Source of the DNA: Thermomonas sp. | GTDB lineage: Bacteria; Pseudomonadota; Gammaproteobacteria; Xanthomonadales; Xanthomonadaceae | Assembly: GCF_023953935.1 (NCBI RefSeq) | Contig: NZ_JAMLIW010000003.1 | Location: forward strand, 1 to 64,000 | Length of the DNA: 64,000 bases | Reading direction: 5' to 3' | Shown: piece by piece, positions 18,014 to 27,226 of the stretch | Layout of the letters: each line of letters opens with the position of its first letter | Position numbering within the stretch: the stretch's first letter is position 1 | Translations under genes and position numbers: made by a program | The notes under the pieces: model-generated | What the model saw: the letters and a program-made list of their open reading frames with translations, nothing else | The model's database searches: none | What the model was told of the DNA's origin: nothing

Positions 18014-19678
18014 TCACTTCAACGCCTTGAACCGCAGCCGCTTCGGCGCGGCGTCGTCGCCCATGCGGCGGCGCTTGTCTTCCTCGTATTCGCGGTAGTT
18101 GCCCTGGAAGAACTCCACGTGCGAGTCGCCTTCGAAGGCGAGGATGTGGGTGGCGATGCGGTCCAGGAACCAGCGGTCGTGGGAGATCACGAAGGTGTTG
18201 CCGGGGAATTCCAGCAGGGCGTCTTCCAGCGCGCGCAGGGTTTCGATGTCGAGGTCGTTGGACGGTTCGTCCAGCAGCAGCACATTGCCGCCCTGCAATA
18301 GCGTCTTGGCCATGTGCAGGCGACCGCGTTCGCCGCCGGACAGGGTGCCGACCAGCTTTTGCTGATCTTGACCCTTGAAGTTGAAGCGGCCGATGTAGGC
18401 GCGCGACTGGATTTCGACGCCGTTGATGTTGAGGATGTCGCGCCCGCCAGAGACTTCCTGGAACACGTTGTTGTCGGGATTGAGCGCGCCGCGGCTCTGA
18501 TCCACGTAGGCCAGGTTGACGGTCGGGCCGATGTTGATCGAACCCGAATCCGGTTTTTCCTGCCCGGTGATCATCTTGAACAGGGTGGACTTGCCCGCTC
18601 CGTTGGGGCCGATGATGCCGACGATGGCGCCGGGCGGCACGATCATCGACAGGTCATCGATCAGCAGGCGGTCGCCGAAGCTCTTGCTGACGTTCTTGAA
18701 CTCGATCACCGAGTTGCCAAGGCGCTCGCCCGGCGGGATGAAGATTTCGTTGGTCTCGTTGCGGCGCTGGTAGTCGACCGATTGCAGTTCGTCCAGCCGC
18801 GCCAGGCGCGCCTTGCCCTTGCTGCGGCCGCCCTTGGCGTTCTGCCGCGCCCATTCCAGTTCCTTCTGGATCGCTTTCTGGCGCGCCTTTTCCTGGTTTT
18901 CTTCCTGCTTCAGGCGCTCGTCCTTCTGCACCAGCCAATCGGTGTAATTGCCCTTCCACGGGATGCCGCGGCCGCGGTCGAGTTCGAGGATCCACTCGGC
19001 GGCATTGTCGAGGAAGTAGCGGTCGTGGGTGACGGCCACCACGGTGCCGGTGTAGCGGTGCAGGAACTGCTCCAGCCATTCCACCGATTCGGCGTCGAGG
19101 TGGTTGGTGGGTTCGTCCAGCAGCAGCATGTCGGGTTTTTGCAGCAGCAGGCGACACAGCGCCACGCGGCGTTTTTCACCGCCCGAGAGCTTGCCGACGA
19201 TGGCGTCCCAGGGCGGCAGGCGCAGCGCGTCGGCGGCCACTTCCAGCTGGTTTTCCAGCGTGTGCGCGTCGCCGGCGGCGAGGATAGCTTCGAGGCGTTC
19301 CTGCTCCTTCGCCAGCGCGTCGAAATCCGCGCCTTCCTCGGCGTAGGCGGCGTACACCGCATCCAGCGCGGCCTGCGCTTGCAGCACTTCGCCCACGCCT
19401 TCTTCCACCGCCTGGCGCACCGTGTGCTCGGGGTTCAGTTCCGGCTCCTGCGCCAGATAGCCGACCTTGATGCCCGGCTGCGGCCGCGCTTCGCCATCGA
19501 AGTCCTTGTCCACCCCGGCCATGATCCGGAGCACGGTGGACTTGCCGGCGCCGTTCAGGCCGAGCAGGCCGATCTTGGCGCCGGGGAAGAACGACAGCGA
19601 GATGTCCTTGATGATCTGCCGCTTGGGCGGAACGATCTTGGACACGCGATTCATGGTGTAGATGTACTGCGATGACAT
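18014..19678 (-). CDS. ettA: Energy-dependent translational throttle protein EttA (ABC-F)
   Basis: Ribosome-associated ABC-F ATPase that gates early elongation according to ATP/ADP. The 554-residue protein has two ABC domains without membrane segments: Walker A GLNGAGKST (39-47, Lys46) and a second GPNGAGKST, signatures LSGGEKRRVAL and LSGGERGRLHM, a linker (P-site tRNA interaction motif region) and the typical start MSSQYIYTMNRVSK. The ATG at 19678 matches the family N-terminus. Confidence 0.96.
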   Translation of the reverse strand: MSSQYIYTMNRVSKIVPPKRQIIKDISLSFFPGAKIGLLGLNGAGKSTVLRIMAGVDKDFDGEARPQPGIKVGYLAQEPELNPEHTVRQAVEEGVGEVLQAQAALDAVYAAYAEEGADFDALAKEQERLEAILAAGDAHTLENQLEVAADALRLPPWDAIVGKLSGGEKRRVALCRLLLQKPDMLLLDEPTNHLDAESVEWLEQFLHRYTGTVVAVTHDRYFLDNAAEWILELDRGRGIPWKGNYTDWLVQKDERLKQEENQEKARQKAIQKELEWARQNAKGGRSKGKARLARLDELQSVDYQRRNETNEIFIPPGERLGNSVIEFKNVSKSFGDRLLIDDLSMIVPPGAIVGIIGPNGAGKSTLFKMITGQEKPDSGSINIGPTVNLAYVDQSRGALNPDNNVFQEVSGGRDILNINGVEIQSRAYIGRFNFKGQDQQKLVGTLSGGERGRLHMAKTLLQGGNVLLLDEPSNDLDIETLRALEDALLEFPGNTFVISHDRWFLDRIATHILAFEGDSHVEFFQGNYREYEEDKRRRMGDDAAPKRLRFKALK

Positions 19679-19775
19679 GGATTCTTCAGGACTCGGATGA
19701 AGGATGCGTGGATTGCGAGCGCGCAGCGGACGCGGGCACCGGGCCGGCGCCGCTGGGCAATTCGGGAAACGTCGA

Positions 19776-19781
19776 ATTATA
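19776..19781 (-). promoter_or_regulatory. Probable -10 box of ettA
   Basis: A perfect TATAAT on the minus strand, about 95 bp upstream of the ettA start codon. No good -35 box is seen at normal spacing. A 14-bp perfect palindrome, CCCGTCATGACGGG, lies at 19792-19805, where the -35 region would be. Confidence 0.4.
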
Positions 19782-19825
19782 GCGTTTGCACCCCGTCATG
19801 ACGGGCCGGCAACGCATAAAGCCGC

Positions 19826-19831
19826 TAAAAT
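19826..19831 (+). promoter_or_regulatory. Possible -10 box of glyA
   Basis: TAAAAT on the plus strand 31 bp before the glyA ATG, in the ettA-glyA divergent region. No clear -35 hexamer at 16-18 bp; the palindrome CCCGTCATGACGGG lies 20 bp upstream. Confidence 0.35.
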
Positions 19832-19861
19832 CGGAGTTCCCGCCACGACCTGGAGCCGCGG

Positions 19862-21130
19862 ATGTATTCCCGTGCCGTCACCCTTGCCGCTTTCGACCCC
19901 GAACTTGCCCGTGCGATTGCCGATGAGGACCGCCGGCAGGAGGACCATGTCGAACTGATCGCCAGCGAAAACTACGCCAGTCCGTGCGTGATGGAAGCGC
20001 AGGGCAGCCAGCTCACCAACAAGTACGCCGAAGGCTATCCCGGCAAGCGTTATTACGGCGGCTGCGAGCACGTGGACGTGGCCGAGCAGCTGGCCATCGA
20101 CCGCGTCAAGCAGCTGTTCGGTGCCGACTACGCCAACGTGCAGCCGCATTCCGGCTCGCAGGCCAACCAGGCGGTCTATCTGGCGCTGCTTTCGCCTGGC
20201 GACACCATCCTCGGGATGTCGCTGGCGCACGGCGGCCACCTGACCCACGGCGCCAAGGTCAACGTGTCCGGCAAACTGTTCAACGCCGTGCAGTACGGCG
20301 TCGACGCGAACGGCCTGCTGGATTACGCCGAGATCGAACGGCTGGCGCTCGAGCACAAGCCGAAGATGCTCGTGGCCGGGTTTTCGGCGTATTCGCAGGT
20401 GATGGACTGGGCGCGCTTCCGCGCGATTGCCGACAAGGTGGGCGCGTGGCTGTTCGTGGACATGGCCCACGTCGCCGGCCTGGTGGCCGCCGGCGTCTAC
20501 CCCAGCCCGATGGCGCACGCGCACGTCGTGACGTCGACCACCCACAAGACCCTGCGCGGCCCGCGCGGCGGGATCATCCTGGCCAGCAAGGCCGGGATGG
20601 GTGCGGCTGCGGAGGAGATCGAAAAGAAGCTGCAATCGATCGTGTTCCCCGGCATCCAGGGCGGCCCGCTGATGCATGTGATCGCGGCCAAGGCGGTGGC
20701 GTTCAGGGAAGCGCTGGAGCCGGCGTTCAAGACCTACCAGCAGCAGGTGGTGAAGAACGCGCAGGCGATGGCCAGGACGATCATCGGGCGCGGCTACAAG
20801 ATCGTGTCCGGCGGCACCGAAGATCACCTGATGCTGATCGACCTGATCGGCAAGAGCCTGACCGGCAAGGCCGCCGAGGCGGCGCTGGGCAAGGCCCACA
20901 TCACCGTCAACAAGAACGCGGTGCCCAATGATCCGCAAAAACCCTTCGTCACCTCGGGCCTGCGCATCGGCACCCCCGCTGTCACCACCCGCGGCTACAA
21001 GGAGCCCGATTGCGTGGCGCTGGCCAACTGGATCTGCGACGTGCTGGACAACCCGAACGACGACAACGTGATCGCCGGCGTGCGCGACAACGTGACCATG
21101 CAGTGCAAGCAGTTTCCGGTGTATGGCTGA
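19862..21130 (+). CDS. glyA: Serine hydroxymethyltransferase
   Basis: PLP enzyme that interconverts serine and glycine and loads tetrahydrofolate with a C1 unit. The 422-residue length is typical. The PLP lysine is Lys229 in [14 protein letters not shown]; other family segments are [25 protein letters not shown] and PHSGSQAN. The Shine-Dalgarno is CTGGAG upstream of ATG 19862. A hairpin repeat element separates it from nrdR, so the two may or may not be cotranscribed. Confidence 0.97.
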   Translation: MYSRAVTLAAFDPELARAIADEDRRQEDHVELIASENYASPCVMEAQGSQLTNKYAEGYPGKRYYGGCEHVDVAEQLAIDRVKQLFGADYANVQPHSGSQANQAVYLALLSPGDTILGMSLAHGGHLTHGAKVNVSGKLFNAVQYGVDANGLLDYAEIERLALEHKPKMLVAGFSAYSQVMDWARFRAIADKVGAWLFVDMAHVAGLVAAGVYPSPMAHAHVVTSTTHKTLRGPRGGIILASKAGMGAAAEEIEKKLQSIVFPGIQGGPLMHVIAAKAVAFREALEPAFKTYQQQVVKNAQAMARTIIGRGYKIVSGGTEDHLMLIDLIGKSLTGKAAEAALGKAHITVNKNAVPNDPQKPFVTSGLRIGTPAVTTRGYKEPDCVALANWICDVLDNPNDDNVIAGVRDNVTMQCKQFPVYG

Positions 21131-21135
21131 AGTGC

Positions 21136-21229
21136 GTGATTGGTGATTCGTGATTGGTGATTCGAAAGAGCAACAGCATTTCGAGCCGACACGTTTCCCT
21201 CCAATCACCAATCACCAATCACCAATCCC
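21136..21229. repeat. Heptamer-armed hairpin element between glyA and nrdR
   Basis: The left arm is GTGATTG/GTGATTC units (7-bp period), followed by GAAAGAGC, a core of about 35 bp, then a right arm of four CCAATCA units ending in CCC. The arms are complementary over more than 20 bp. It occupies nearly the whole glyA-nrdR spacer and ends 8 bp before the nrdR start codon. Confidence 0.85.
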
Positions 21230-21237
21230 GGCCCCCC

Positions 21238-21753
21238 ATGCATTGCCCCTTCTGCCAGCACAGCGACACTCGCGTGATTGATTCGCGGGTATCCGAAGAC
21301 GGCGCCACCATCCGCCGGCGACGGGAGTGCGAGGCGTGCGGGGAGAGGTTTTCGACGCAGGAAGCGGTGGAGCTCAAGCTGCCGGCGATCATCAAGTCCG
21401 ATGATCGCCGCGAGGCGTTCGACGCCCGCAAGCTGCGCGTCGGCTTCGACCGCGCATTGCAGAAGCGGCCGGTGTCGGAGGAGCAGATCGAGGCCGCGGT
21501 GCGGGCGGTGGTGCACCAATTGCGGATGACCGGCGAGCGCGAGATCGCGGCGCGTCGGATCGGGGAGTTCGTGATGGTCGAATTGCGCAAGCTCGACCAC
21601 GTCGGCTACGTGCGCTTTGCTTCGGTGTATCGCAGCTTCGAAGACGTGGCGGATTTCCGCGAAGAGCTCGATCGGCTGGAGCATGATCTGCCGAGCGAAG
21701 GCCAGCTGTCGCTGCTGGGCGGGGAAACGATGGGCAAGGGGAGGCGAGGATGA
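21238..21753 (+). CDS. nrdR: Transcriptional repressor NrdR
   Basis: Zinc/ATP-cone repressor of ribonucleotide reductase genes. The 171-residue protein begins MHCPFC at ATG 21238; Cys3, Cys6, Cys31 and Cys34 form the zinc ribbon, followed by an ATP-cone domain (about residues 49-139). Upstream in-frame codons come from the hairpin element and are not part of the protein. It overlaps the next gene by 4 bp, in the common nrdR-rib-nusB order. Confidence 0.96.
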   Translation: MHCPFCQHSDTRVIDSRVSEDGATIRRRRECEACGERFSTQEAVELKLPAIIKSDDRREAFDARKLRVGFDRALQKRPVSEEQIEAAVRAVVHQLRMTGEREIAARRIGEFVMVELRKLDHVGYVRFASVYRSFEDVADFREELDRLEHDLPSEGQLSLLGGETMGKGRRG

Positions 21754-22205
21754 GGGCACTGCAATGGATGCTGGCATGCCTGTTGGCCGGCTGTTCCAGC
21801 GCGAATCTGGCGCAGGTACCAACCACGGCAGGGCAAGCGGCCGCAAATGCCACCGCCGCGCAGGTGGGCGTGCCGCATGCTGACGCTGCTCTGGCCGGGG
21901 AATATGCCTTGGCCGGGGTGATGGAAACCGGGTCCGGCCTGTTGTTGCGCAGCGACGGCAGCTTCGAGTGGTACTTCAGCTACGGAGCGCTCGACCTCGG
22001 CGCGCGTGGCACCTGGGCGCGGCAGGGCGATGGCGTGGAGCTCAAGGTGTCCGAGATGGGCTTCCCGCCGCAATACCCGGAAATGAAGTTTGAGCGGATG
22101 CACTTGCGCATCGACGGCACTGCCCTTATACCGGCGTGGCCCTGGGACATGGATGACTTCCAACAGGGTGCGGAGCATGGCCGTTACGAGCGGGACGAGC
22201 CATGA
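21750..22205 (+). CDS. Small lipoprotein of unknown function
   Basis: A 151-residue protein with a lipoprotein signal: [15 protein letters not shown], lipobox LAGC with Cys15. The mature part has an Ala-rich linker and then a compact domain resembling small beta proteins ([26 protein letters not shown]), rich in aromatic residues. No family recognised. It overlaps nrdR and ribD by 4 bp each, so it is embedded in that operon. Probable location is the inner or outer membrane, facing the periplasm. Confidence 0.8.
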   Translation: MRALQWMLACLLAGCSSANLAQVPTTAGQAAANATAAQVGVPHADAALAGEYALAGVMETGSGLLLRSDGSFEWYFSYGALDLGARGTWARQGDGVELKVSEMGFPPQYPEMKFERMHLRIDGTALIPAWPWDMDDFQQGAEHGRYERDEP

Positions 22206-23293
22206 GCTACACCGTCACCGACCACGCAATGATGGCGCGGGCACTGCGCCTGGCCGAACGCGGTACCTATACCACCCGGCCCAATCCGATGGTCGGCTGC
22301 GTGATTGCGCATGGCGATGAAATCGTTGGCGAGGGCTGGCACCAGCGCAAGGGTGGGCCGCACGCGGAAGTCCATGCCCTGCAGGTAGCTGGCGAGCGCG
22401 CCAGCGGCGCAACCGCTTACGTCACCTTGGAGCCTTGCGCGCACGTCGGCAGTACCGGGCCCTGCGCCGATGCGCTGATTGCCGCCGGCGTCACGCGGGT
22501 AGTGGCGGCGATGCGCGATCCGTTTCCGAAGGTGGACGGTGCCGGCTTCGAGCGGTTGCGGGCGGCGGGGATCACCACCGAATCCGGTCTGATGGAACGT
22601 CAGGCGCGCGAGCTCAACAACGGCTTCATCGCCCGCATGGAGCGCGGCTGGCCGTGGCTGCGGGTGAAGCTGGCGACCACGCTGGACGGGCGCACGGCGA
22701 CGGCTTCCGGCGATTCCAAATGGATCAGCGGCGAGCCCGCGCGCCGCGACGTGCACCGCTGGCGCGCCCGCTGCGGGGCCCTGCTGACCGGGGCCGGCAC
22801 CGTGCTGGCCGACGATCCGAGCCTGACCGTGCGCCTTGGCGACGATACCCCGTTCGTTCCGCCGCTGCGGGTGGTGCTGGATCCCGGGCTGGCCACCGTT
22901 GCCCGCGGCCGCGTGCGCGAAGGCGACGCGCCGACGCTCTATGTGCACGCGCCGGATGCCAAGGTGCCGCGTGGCGTGGAGATCGACCATGTCGCGGTGC
23001 CGGTCGAAAAAGGGCGCTTCGATCCGGGTGGCGTGCTGCGTCTGCTCGGCTCGCGCGGCATCAATGAAGTCCAGATGGAAGCAGGCGCAACGCTGGCCGG
23101 TGCCTTCCTCGATGCCGGTTTGGTCGATGAGCTGCTGCTGTACGTCGCGCCGGTATTGCTTGGGCCGCACGCGCGGCCGCTGTTCGACGGCCTGCACATC
23201 GACCAGATGACCCAGCGGCTGAAGATGCGGCGCATCGACAGCACCGTGATCGGCGAGGATTTCCGCTTGCAGCTGCGACCGGAGCCGCGTTGA
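22202..23293 (+). CDS. ribD: Bifunctional riboflavin biosynthesis protein RibD
   Basis: Carries out deamination and side-chain reduction in riboflavin synthesis. In the N-terminal cytidine-deaminase-like domain zinc is bound by His54 with Glu56 as the base (HAEVHAL) and Cys79/Cys88 (PCAHVGSTGPC). The C-terminal reductase domain (about residues 150-360) has VKLATTLDGR and an AGTVLADDPSLTVR segment. The 363-residue length is normal. ATGA overlap with the lipoprotein gene. Confidence 0.96.
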   Translation: MSYTVTDHAMMARALRLAERGTYTTRPNPMVGCVIAHGDEIVGEGWHQRKGGPHAEVHALQVAGERASGATAYVTLEPCAHVGSTGPCADALIAAGVTRVVAAMRDPFPKVDGAGFERLRAAGITTESGLMERQARELNNGFIARMERGWPWLRVKLATTLDGRTATASGDSKWISGEPARRDVHRWRARCGALLTGAGTVLADDPSLTVRLGDDTPFVPPLRVVLDPGLATVARGRVREGDAPTLYVHAPDAKVPRGVEIDHVAVPVEKGRFDPGGVLRLLGSRGINEVQMEAGATLAGAFLDAGLVDELLLYVAPVLLGPHARPLFDGLHIDQMTQRLKMRRIDSTVIGEDFRLQLRPEPR

Positions 23294-23892
23294 TGTTCAC
23301 CGGGCTGGTCGAAGGCGTGGGCCGCCTGCGTGCGCGCGAACCGCGCGGCGGCGATGCGCGGTTGGTCATCGAAGCCGGCAGCCTGTCTTTCGATGCCGTG
23401 CAGCTGGGCGAGAGCATCGCGGTCAACGGCTGCTGCCTGACCGTGGTTGCGTTTGACGCGACTTCGTTCGCGGTCGATGTCTCCAACGAGACCTTGGCCC
23501 TGACCACGCTGGGTCAGCTGCCCATCGGTGCGCCCTTGAACCTGGAACGCGCGATGCGGCCCGGTGACCGCCTCGGCGGCCACCTGGTCAGCGGCCATGT
23601 CGACGGGCTGGCCACCGCCGTGCAGCGCTGGCACGACGCCCGCGCGGTTCGATGGCGGTTCGAACTCGATCGGGCGCTGCTGCGCTACGTGGCGTACAAG
23701 GGCTCGGTGTGCGTGGACGGCGTCAGCCTGACCGTGAATGCCGCCGATGATCGCGGCTTTGAAGTCGCGCTGATTCCGCACACCATCGAGCACACCGCCT
23801 TCCACGCGCTGGAAGTCGGGGCTCGCGTGAATATCGAAATCGACCTGCTGGCGCGTTATGTGGAGCGCTTGGGTCAGTTTCCGTCGTCATGA
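23293..23892 (+). CDS. ribE: Riboflavin synthase alpha chain
   Basis: Dismutates two 6,7-dimethyl-8-ribityllumazine molecules to riboflavin and the pyrimidine precursor. The 199-residue protein has the two lumazine-binding repeats, MFTGLVEG at the start and GDRLGGHLVSGHVDG in the second barrel. The ATG at 23293 overlaps the ribD stop by 1 bp. Confidence 0.96.
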   Translation: MFTGLVEGVGRLRAREPRGGDARLVIEAGSLSFDAVQLGESIAVNGCCLTVVAFDATSFAVDVSNETLALTTLGQLPIGAPLNLERAMRPGDRLGGHLVSGHVDGLATAVQRWHDARAVRWRFELDRALLRYVAYKGSVCVDGVSLTVNAADDRGFEVALIPHTIEHTAFHALEVGARVNIEIDLLARYVERLGQFPSS

Positions 23893-23964
23893 ATAGCGTC
23901 CGCCGCATTCGCCTGCCTCGGGGCAGGCCTGGGTTCTTGCCCACACGCACGCGTGATGTTTGTT

Positions 23965-24028
23965 CCCATTCGTGTGTAGTGTTTTCCCATTCGTGTGTAG
24001 TGTTTTCCCGTTCGTACGAATTGTTTTT
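23965..24028 (+). repeat. 21-bp tandem repeat upstream of ribB
   Basis: Two perfect copies of a 21-bp unit beginning CCCATTCGTG and ending GTGTTTT (23965-23985 and 23986-24006), then a diverged 22-bp copy beginning CCCGTTCGTA (24007-24028). The block is T-rich on the plus strand and lies in the 181-bp ribE-ribB gap. The unit's first half resembles the start of the GAGCCTGTCGAA repeat that follows. No FMN riboswitch consensus is visible in this gap. Confidence 0.85.
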
Positions 24029-24029
24029 C

Positions 24030-24062
24030 CCGTTCGTGGTGAGCCTGTCGAACCATGAACGG
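24030..24062. repeat. GAGCCTGTCGAA palindromic repeat adjoining ribB
   Basis: A copy of the dispersed palindrome, from CCGTTCGTGG through GAGCCTGTCGAA to GAACGG. Its last two bases are the first two of the ribB Shine-Dalgarno (GGAGGAG, 24061-24067), so the repeat directly abuts the ribosome binding site. Confidence 0.85.
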
Positions 24063-24073
24063 AGGAGATGAAG

Positions 24074-25180
24074 ATGCCGTTTGCAACGATTCCTGAAATC
24101 CTCGACGAACTGCGCGCCGGGCGCATGGTGGTGATCGTCGATGACGAGGACCGCGAGAACGAAGGCGACCTGATCATGGCCGCCGAACTGGTCAAGCCTT
24201 CCGACGTCAATTTCATGGTGACCCACGCGCGCGGGCTGGTGTGCCTGTCGCTGACCCGCGAGCGCTGCGCCCAGCTGGGCCTGAACCCGATGGTGCGCGA
24301 CAACACTTCGCAGCACCACACCAATTTTACGGCCAGCATCGAGGCCGCCGAAGGTGTGACCACCGGCATCAGTGCCTACGACCGCGCGCATACCGTGCGC
24401 ACCGCCGTGCGTCCCGATGCCAAGCCATCCGATCTCAGCCAGCCCGGTCACATCTTCCCGCTGATGGCCCAGCCCGGCGGCGTGCTCAGCCGCGCCGGCC
24501 ACACCGAGGCGGCGGCCGATCTGGCCTTGCTGGCGGGCTTCGAGCCGGCCGGGGTGCTGGTGGAAATCCTCAATGCCGATGGCAGCATGGCGCGCCGGCC
24601 GCAGCTGGAGGTGTTCGCGCAGGCCCACGAGTTGAAGATCGGTTCGATCGAAGACCTGATTCGCTACCGCCTGGACACCGAACACACGGTGGAGCGCATC
24701 GACAGCCGCGCCATTTCTACCGACCACGGCGAATTCACCCTGCACACCTACCGTGACCGTCTGACCCGTGGCCTGCATTTCGCCCTGGTACGAGGCGAGG
24801 TGGCGGGCGACGCGCCGGTGCTGGTGCGGGTGCAGGTGCAAAACCCACTGGCCGATGCCCTGCATTGGCGTCGCGATGACTTCGGCCCGTTGGTCGGCGA
24901 TGTGCTGGCGATGATTGCGGAAGCGGGGCGTGGCGTGCTGGTGCTGCTGGGGGATGCGCCCGATGCCGAGGCCACGCTGGCCCGCATCCGCGAACAGCCG
25001 ACGACGCCGACCAGCAAGACGGCCGCGCTGGCGCAGTGGCGGCGCAACGGCGCCGGCGCGCAGATCCTCGCGGGTCTGGGTGCGCGCCGCCTGCGTGTGC
25101 TCGGCACCCCGCGCCGGCAGGTGGGTCTGGGCGGCTACGGGCTGGACGTGGTGGAGTACGTGGCGATGCCGGCGCGGTAA
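24074..25180 (+). CDS. ribB: 3,4-dihydroxy-2-butanone-4-phosphate synthase with degenerate GTP cyclohydrolase II domain
   Basis: Makes the four-carbon riboflavin precursor from ribulose 5-phosphate. Residues 1-200 form the RibB domain with DDEDREN (23-29), HTNFTASI and AGHTEA (His143). Residues 210-368 resemble GTP cyclohydrolase II but the three zinc cysteines are gone: SECxTGD is replaced by VQNPLAD and RCDCG by RRDDFG (about 254-271). This matches the RibBX type reported in Proteobacteria, in which the C-terminal part is not an active cyclohydrolase. The ATG at 24074 is chosen because GGAGGAG lies 6 bp upstream; ATG 24068 is too close. A separate ribA must lie elsewhere. Confidence 0.92.
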   Translation: MPFATIPEILDELRAGRMVVIVDDEDRENEGDLIMAAELVKPSDVNFMVTHARGLVCLSLTRERCAQLGLNPMVRDNTSQHHTNFTASIEAAEGVTTGISAYDRAHTVRTAVRPDAKPSDLSQPGHIFPLMAQPGGVLSRAGHTEAAADLALLAGFEPAGVLVEILNADGSMARRPQLEVFAQAHELKIGSIEDLIRYRLDTEHTVERIDSRAISTDHGEFTLHTYRDRLTRGLHFALVRGEVAGDAPVLVRVQVQNPLADALHWRRDDFGPLVGDVLAMIAEAGRGVLVLLGDAPDAEATLARIREQPTTPTSKTAALAQWRRNGAGAQILAGLGARRLRVLGTPRRQVGLGGYGLDVVEYVAMPAR

Positions 25181-25206
25181 ACTGGCCCACCCTGTCCCGG
25201 CCCACC

Positions 25207-25689
25207 ATGATGCCGCACTACGAAGGCGATCTGCGCGCCCATCCGGATGCGCGATTCGCGGTCCTCGCCGGCCGCTGGCATCCGCATGTCGTCGATGCGC
25301 TGGTGACGGGCGCATGCGCCACCTTGCAGTCGCATGGCGTGGCCGAGGACGCGATCGACGTGGTGCGGGTGCCCGGGGTCTGGGAATTGCCGCTGGTCGC
25401 GCGCGATCTGGCGCGGGCCGGACTGCATGTGGCCATCGTTGCCTTGGGCTGCGTGGTACGCGGCGATACTCGCCACTATGAAGAAGTTGCCGACGGTGCG
25501 GCCAATGGCCTGATGCAGGTGGCGCTGGAGACCGGCGTGCCGGTGCTCAACGGCGTGCTGGCGGTCGAGCGGATGGAGGATGCGCTGGCGCGGGCCGGCG
25601 GCGTCCGTGGCAACAAGGGCGAAGAGGCGACAATGGCGGCGATCGAGATGGTGGACCTGCAGCGCAAGCTCGCGGCCGGGCTGCGCTGA
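25207..25689 (+). CDS. ribH: 6,7-dimethyl-8-ribityllumazine synthase
   Basis: Condenses the RibB product with the pyrimidine from RibD. The 160-residue protein has the family segments [30 protein letters not shown] (His in the active site), PVLNGVL and GNKGEEAT. Starts at ATG 25207 (or 25210), 26 bp after ribB. The usual order ribH-nusB follows. Confidence 0.95.
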   Translation: MMPHYEGDLRAHPDARFAVLAGRWHPHVVDALVTGACATLQSHGVAEDAIDVVRVPGVWELPLVARDLARAGLHVAIVALGCVVRGDTRHYEEVADGAANGLMQVALETGVPVLNGVLAVERMEDALARAGGVRGNKGEEATMAAIEMVDLQRKLAAGLR

Positions 25690-25726
25690 GGCTGGGCGTC
25701 CACACTGCAAGGAAGGGAGCCGACGA

Positions 25727-26182
25727 ATGAACAAACATCGCAAGGACGGGATCGATCCGGTGGCGCGCTCGCGCTCGCGCCGGCGTGCCCTGCAAGCCAT
25801 CTATGCCTGGCAGCTCAGCGGCGGCGATGTCCGTGGCCTGATCGCGCAGTTCGCCCACGAACAGGCGCACGAGGAAGCCGACCTCGAGTATTTCGAGGAC
25901 CTGGTGCGCGGCGTGCTCCTGCATGCGGAAGAACTGGATGGCACGCTCACGGCACACCTGGACCGCGGCATCGAGGCGGTCGACCCGGTCGAACGCGCCG
26001 CGCTGCGTATCGCCGGCTATGAGCTGATCTATCGGCCCGATGTGCCGTATCGCGTGGTGATCAACGAGGCGATCGATTCCACCAAGCGCTTCGGCGCCGA
26101 ACACGGCCACACCTACGTCAACGGCGTGCTGGACAAAGTGGCGCTGGCGCTGCGTGGCATCGAAGCCCGGCGGACCCAGTAG
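25727..26182 (+). CDS. nusB: Transcription antitermination factor NusB
   Basis: All-helical RNA-binding protein that with NusE binds boxA of rRNA leaders. The 151 residues include RSRSRRRALQAIYAWQLSG at the N-terminus and VINEAIDSTKRFGAEHGHTYVNGVLDK at the C-terminus, both typical. GGAAGGGAG precedes ATG 25727. It lies between ribH and thiL as in many gammaproteobacteria. Confidence 0.95.
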   Translation: MNKHRKDGIDPVARSRSRRRALQAIYAWQLSGGDVRGLIAQFAHEQAHEEADLEYFEDLVRGVLLHAEELDGTLTAHLDRGIEAVDPVERAALRIAGYELIYRPDVPYRVVINEAIDSTKRFGAEHGHTYVNGVLDKVALALRGIEARRTQ

Positions 26183-26222
26183 GCCGCCGGCCGATCGCCG
26201 CGGACGTGGCTGCGAGGCGGAC

Positions 26223-27170
26223 ATGGACGAATTCGAATTGATCAACCGCATTCGCGTGCGCGCCGGTGCGCGTGCCGACGTCGTGCTTGGCATCGGCGAC
26301 GACTGTGCGCTGCTGGAGGTGCCCGCGGGGCTGCAGCTGGCCGTCACCTCGGATACCCTCAACGCCGGCGTGCATTTCCCGCCCGAAACCGCAGCGTTCG
26401 ACATTGGCTGGAAGGCGCTGGCGGTGAATCTGTCGGATCTTGCGGCGATGGGCGCGCGGCCGGCCTGGTGCACGCTGGCGCTGGCGCTGCCCGAGGCGGA
26501 TGCAGGGTTTGTCGCAGGATTTCTGGACGGTTTTTTCGCGCTGGCGGATCTGCATGACGTGGCGCTGGTTGGCGGCGACACCACCCGCGGCCCGCTGTCG
26601 ATCAATGTCACGGCGCACGGCTTCGTTGCGCCCGGCGCCGCGCTGCGCCGCGACGGCGCGCGGGTGGGCGATGACGTCTGGGTCAGCGGCACGCTGGGCG
26701 ATGCGGCCGCGGCGCTGAGGCAGTGGCGCGATGGCCAGCCGGTCGATGGTGACCTGCGCGCCCGGCTGGATCGCCCGACGCCACGGGTTGCGCTGGGTCA
26801 GGCCTTGGGCGGCGTCGCGTCGGCGTGCATCGACCTGTCAGACGGCCTGCTGGCCGATCTAGGGCACGTCTGTCGTGCCAGCGGCGTCGGTGCGCGGATC
26901 GAGGTGGAGGCGCTGCCGGCCTCGGCGGCGCTGCTTTCGGCTGGCGATGCCCAGCGCCGACGCACGCTGCAGGCCACCGGCGGCGATGATTACGAGCTGT
27001 GTTTCACCGCGCTGCCGGCGTGCCGACAATCCGTGCTGGACGCGGCCCGCTCCAGCAGGGTGCCGGTGACACGAATCGGCCGGATCGACCACGGGAACGT
27101 GGTGCTGGCGCTGTCCGCCAATGGCGATGCATGGATTCCCGCGCACGCGGGGTTCGTGCATTTCGGTTGA
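26223..27170 (+). CDS. thiL: Thiamine-monophosphate kinase
   Basis: Phosphorylates thiamine monophosphate to the diphosphate cofactor. The 315-residue protein of the PurM/ThiL family has GIGDDCALL, TSDTLNAGVHF, VALVGGDTTRG and IDLSDGLLADLGH with the metal-binding Asp residues. ATG 26223 is preceded by GAGG. Last gene of the nrdR-rib-nusB-thiL run, convergent with the next gene. Confidence 0.95.
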   Translation: MDEFELINRIRVRAGARADVVLGIGDDCALLEVPAGLQLAVTSDTLNAGVHFPPETAAFDIGWKALAVNLSDLAAMGARPAWCTLALALPEADAGFVAGFLDGFFALADLHDVALVGGDTTRGPLSINVTAHGFVAPGAALRRDGARVGDDVWVSGTLGDAAAALRQWRDGQPVDGDLRARLDRPTPRVALGQALGGVASACIDLSDGLLADLGHVCRASGVGARIEVEALPASAALLSAGDAQRRRTLQATGGDDYELCFTALPACRQSVLDAARSSRVPVTRIGRIDHGNVVLALSANGDAWIPAHAGFVHFG

Positions 27171-27226
27171 TCGGCGCAGGTGGGGCCGTGTGGACGCCGC
27201 CGCCAGGCCCCGCGCCCGGAGCGGAT

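Noticed and set aside
23892..24073. FMN riboswitch in the ribE-ribB gap
   Set aside because: The conserved FMN-riboswitch blocks are not seen; the gap is explained by 21-bp repeats and the GAGCCTGTCGAA palindrome.
27182..27211. Terminator hairpin between thiL and the SGNH-like gene
   Set aside because: The stem is only GGGGCC/GGCCCC with an 18-base loop and no T tract, too weak to call.
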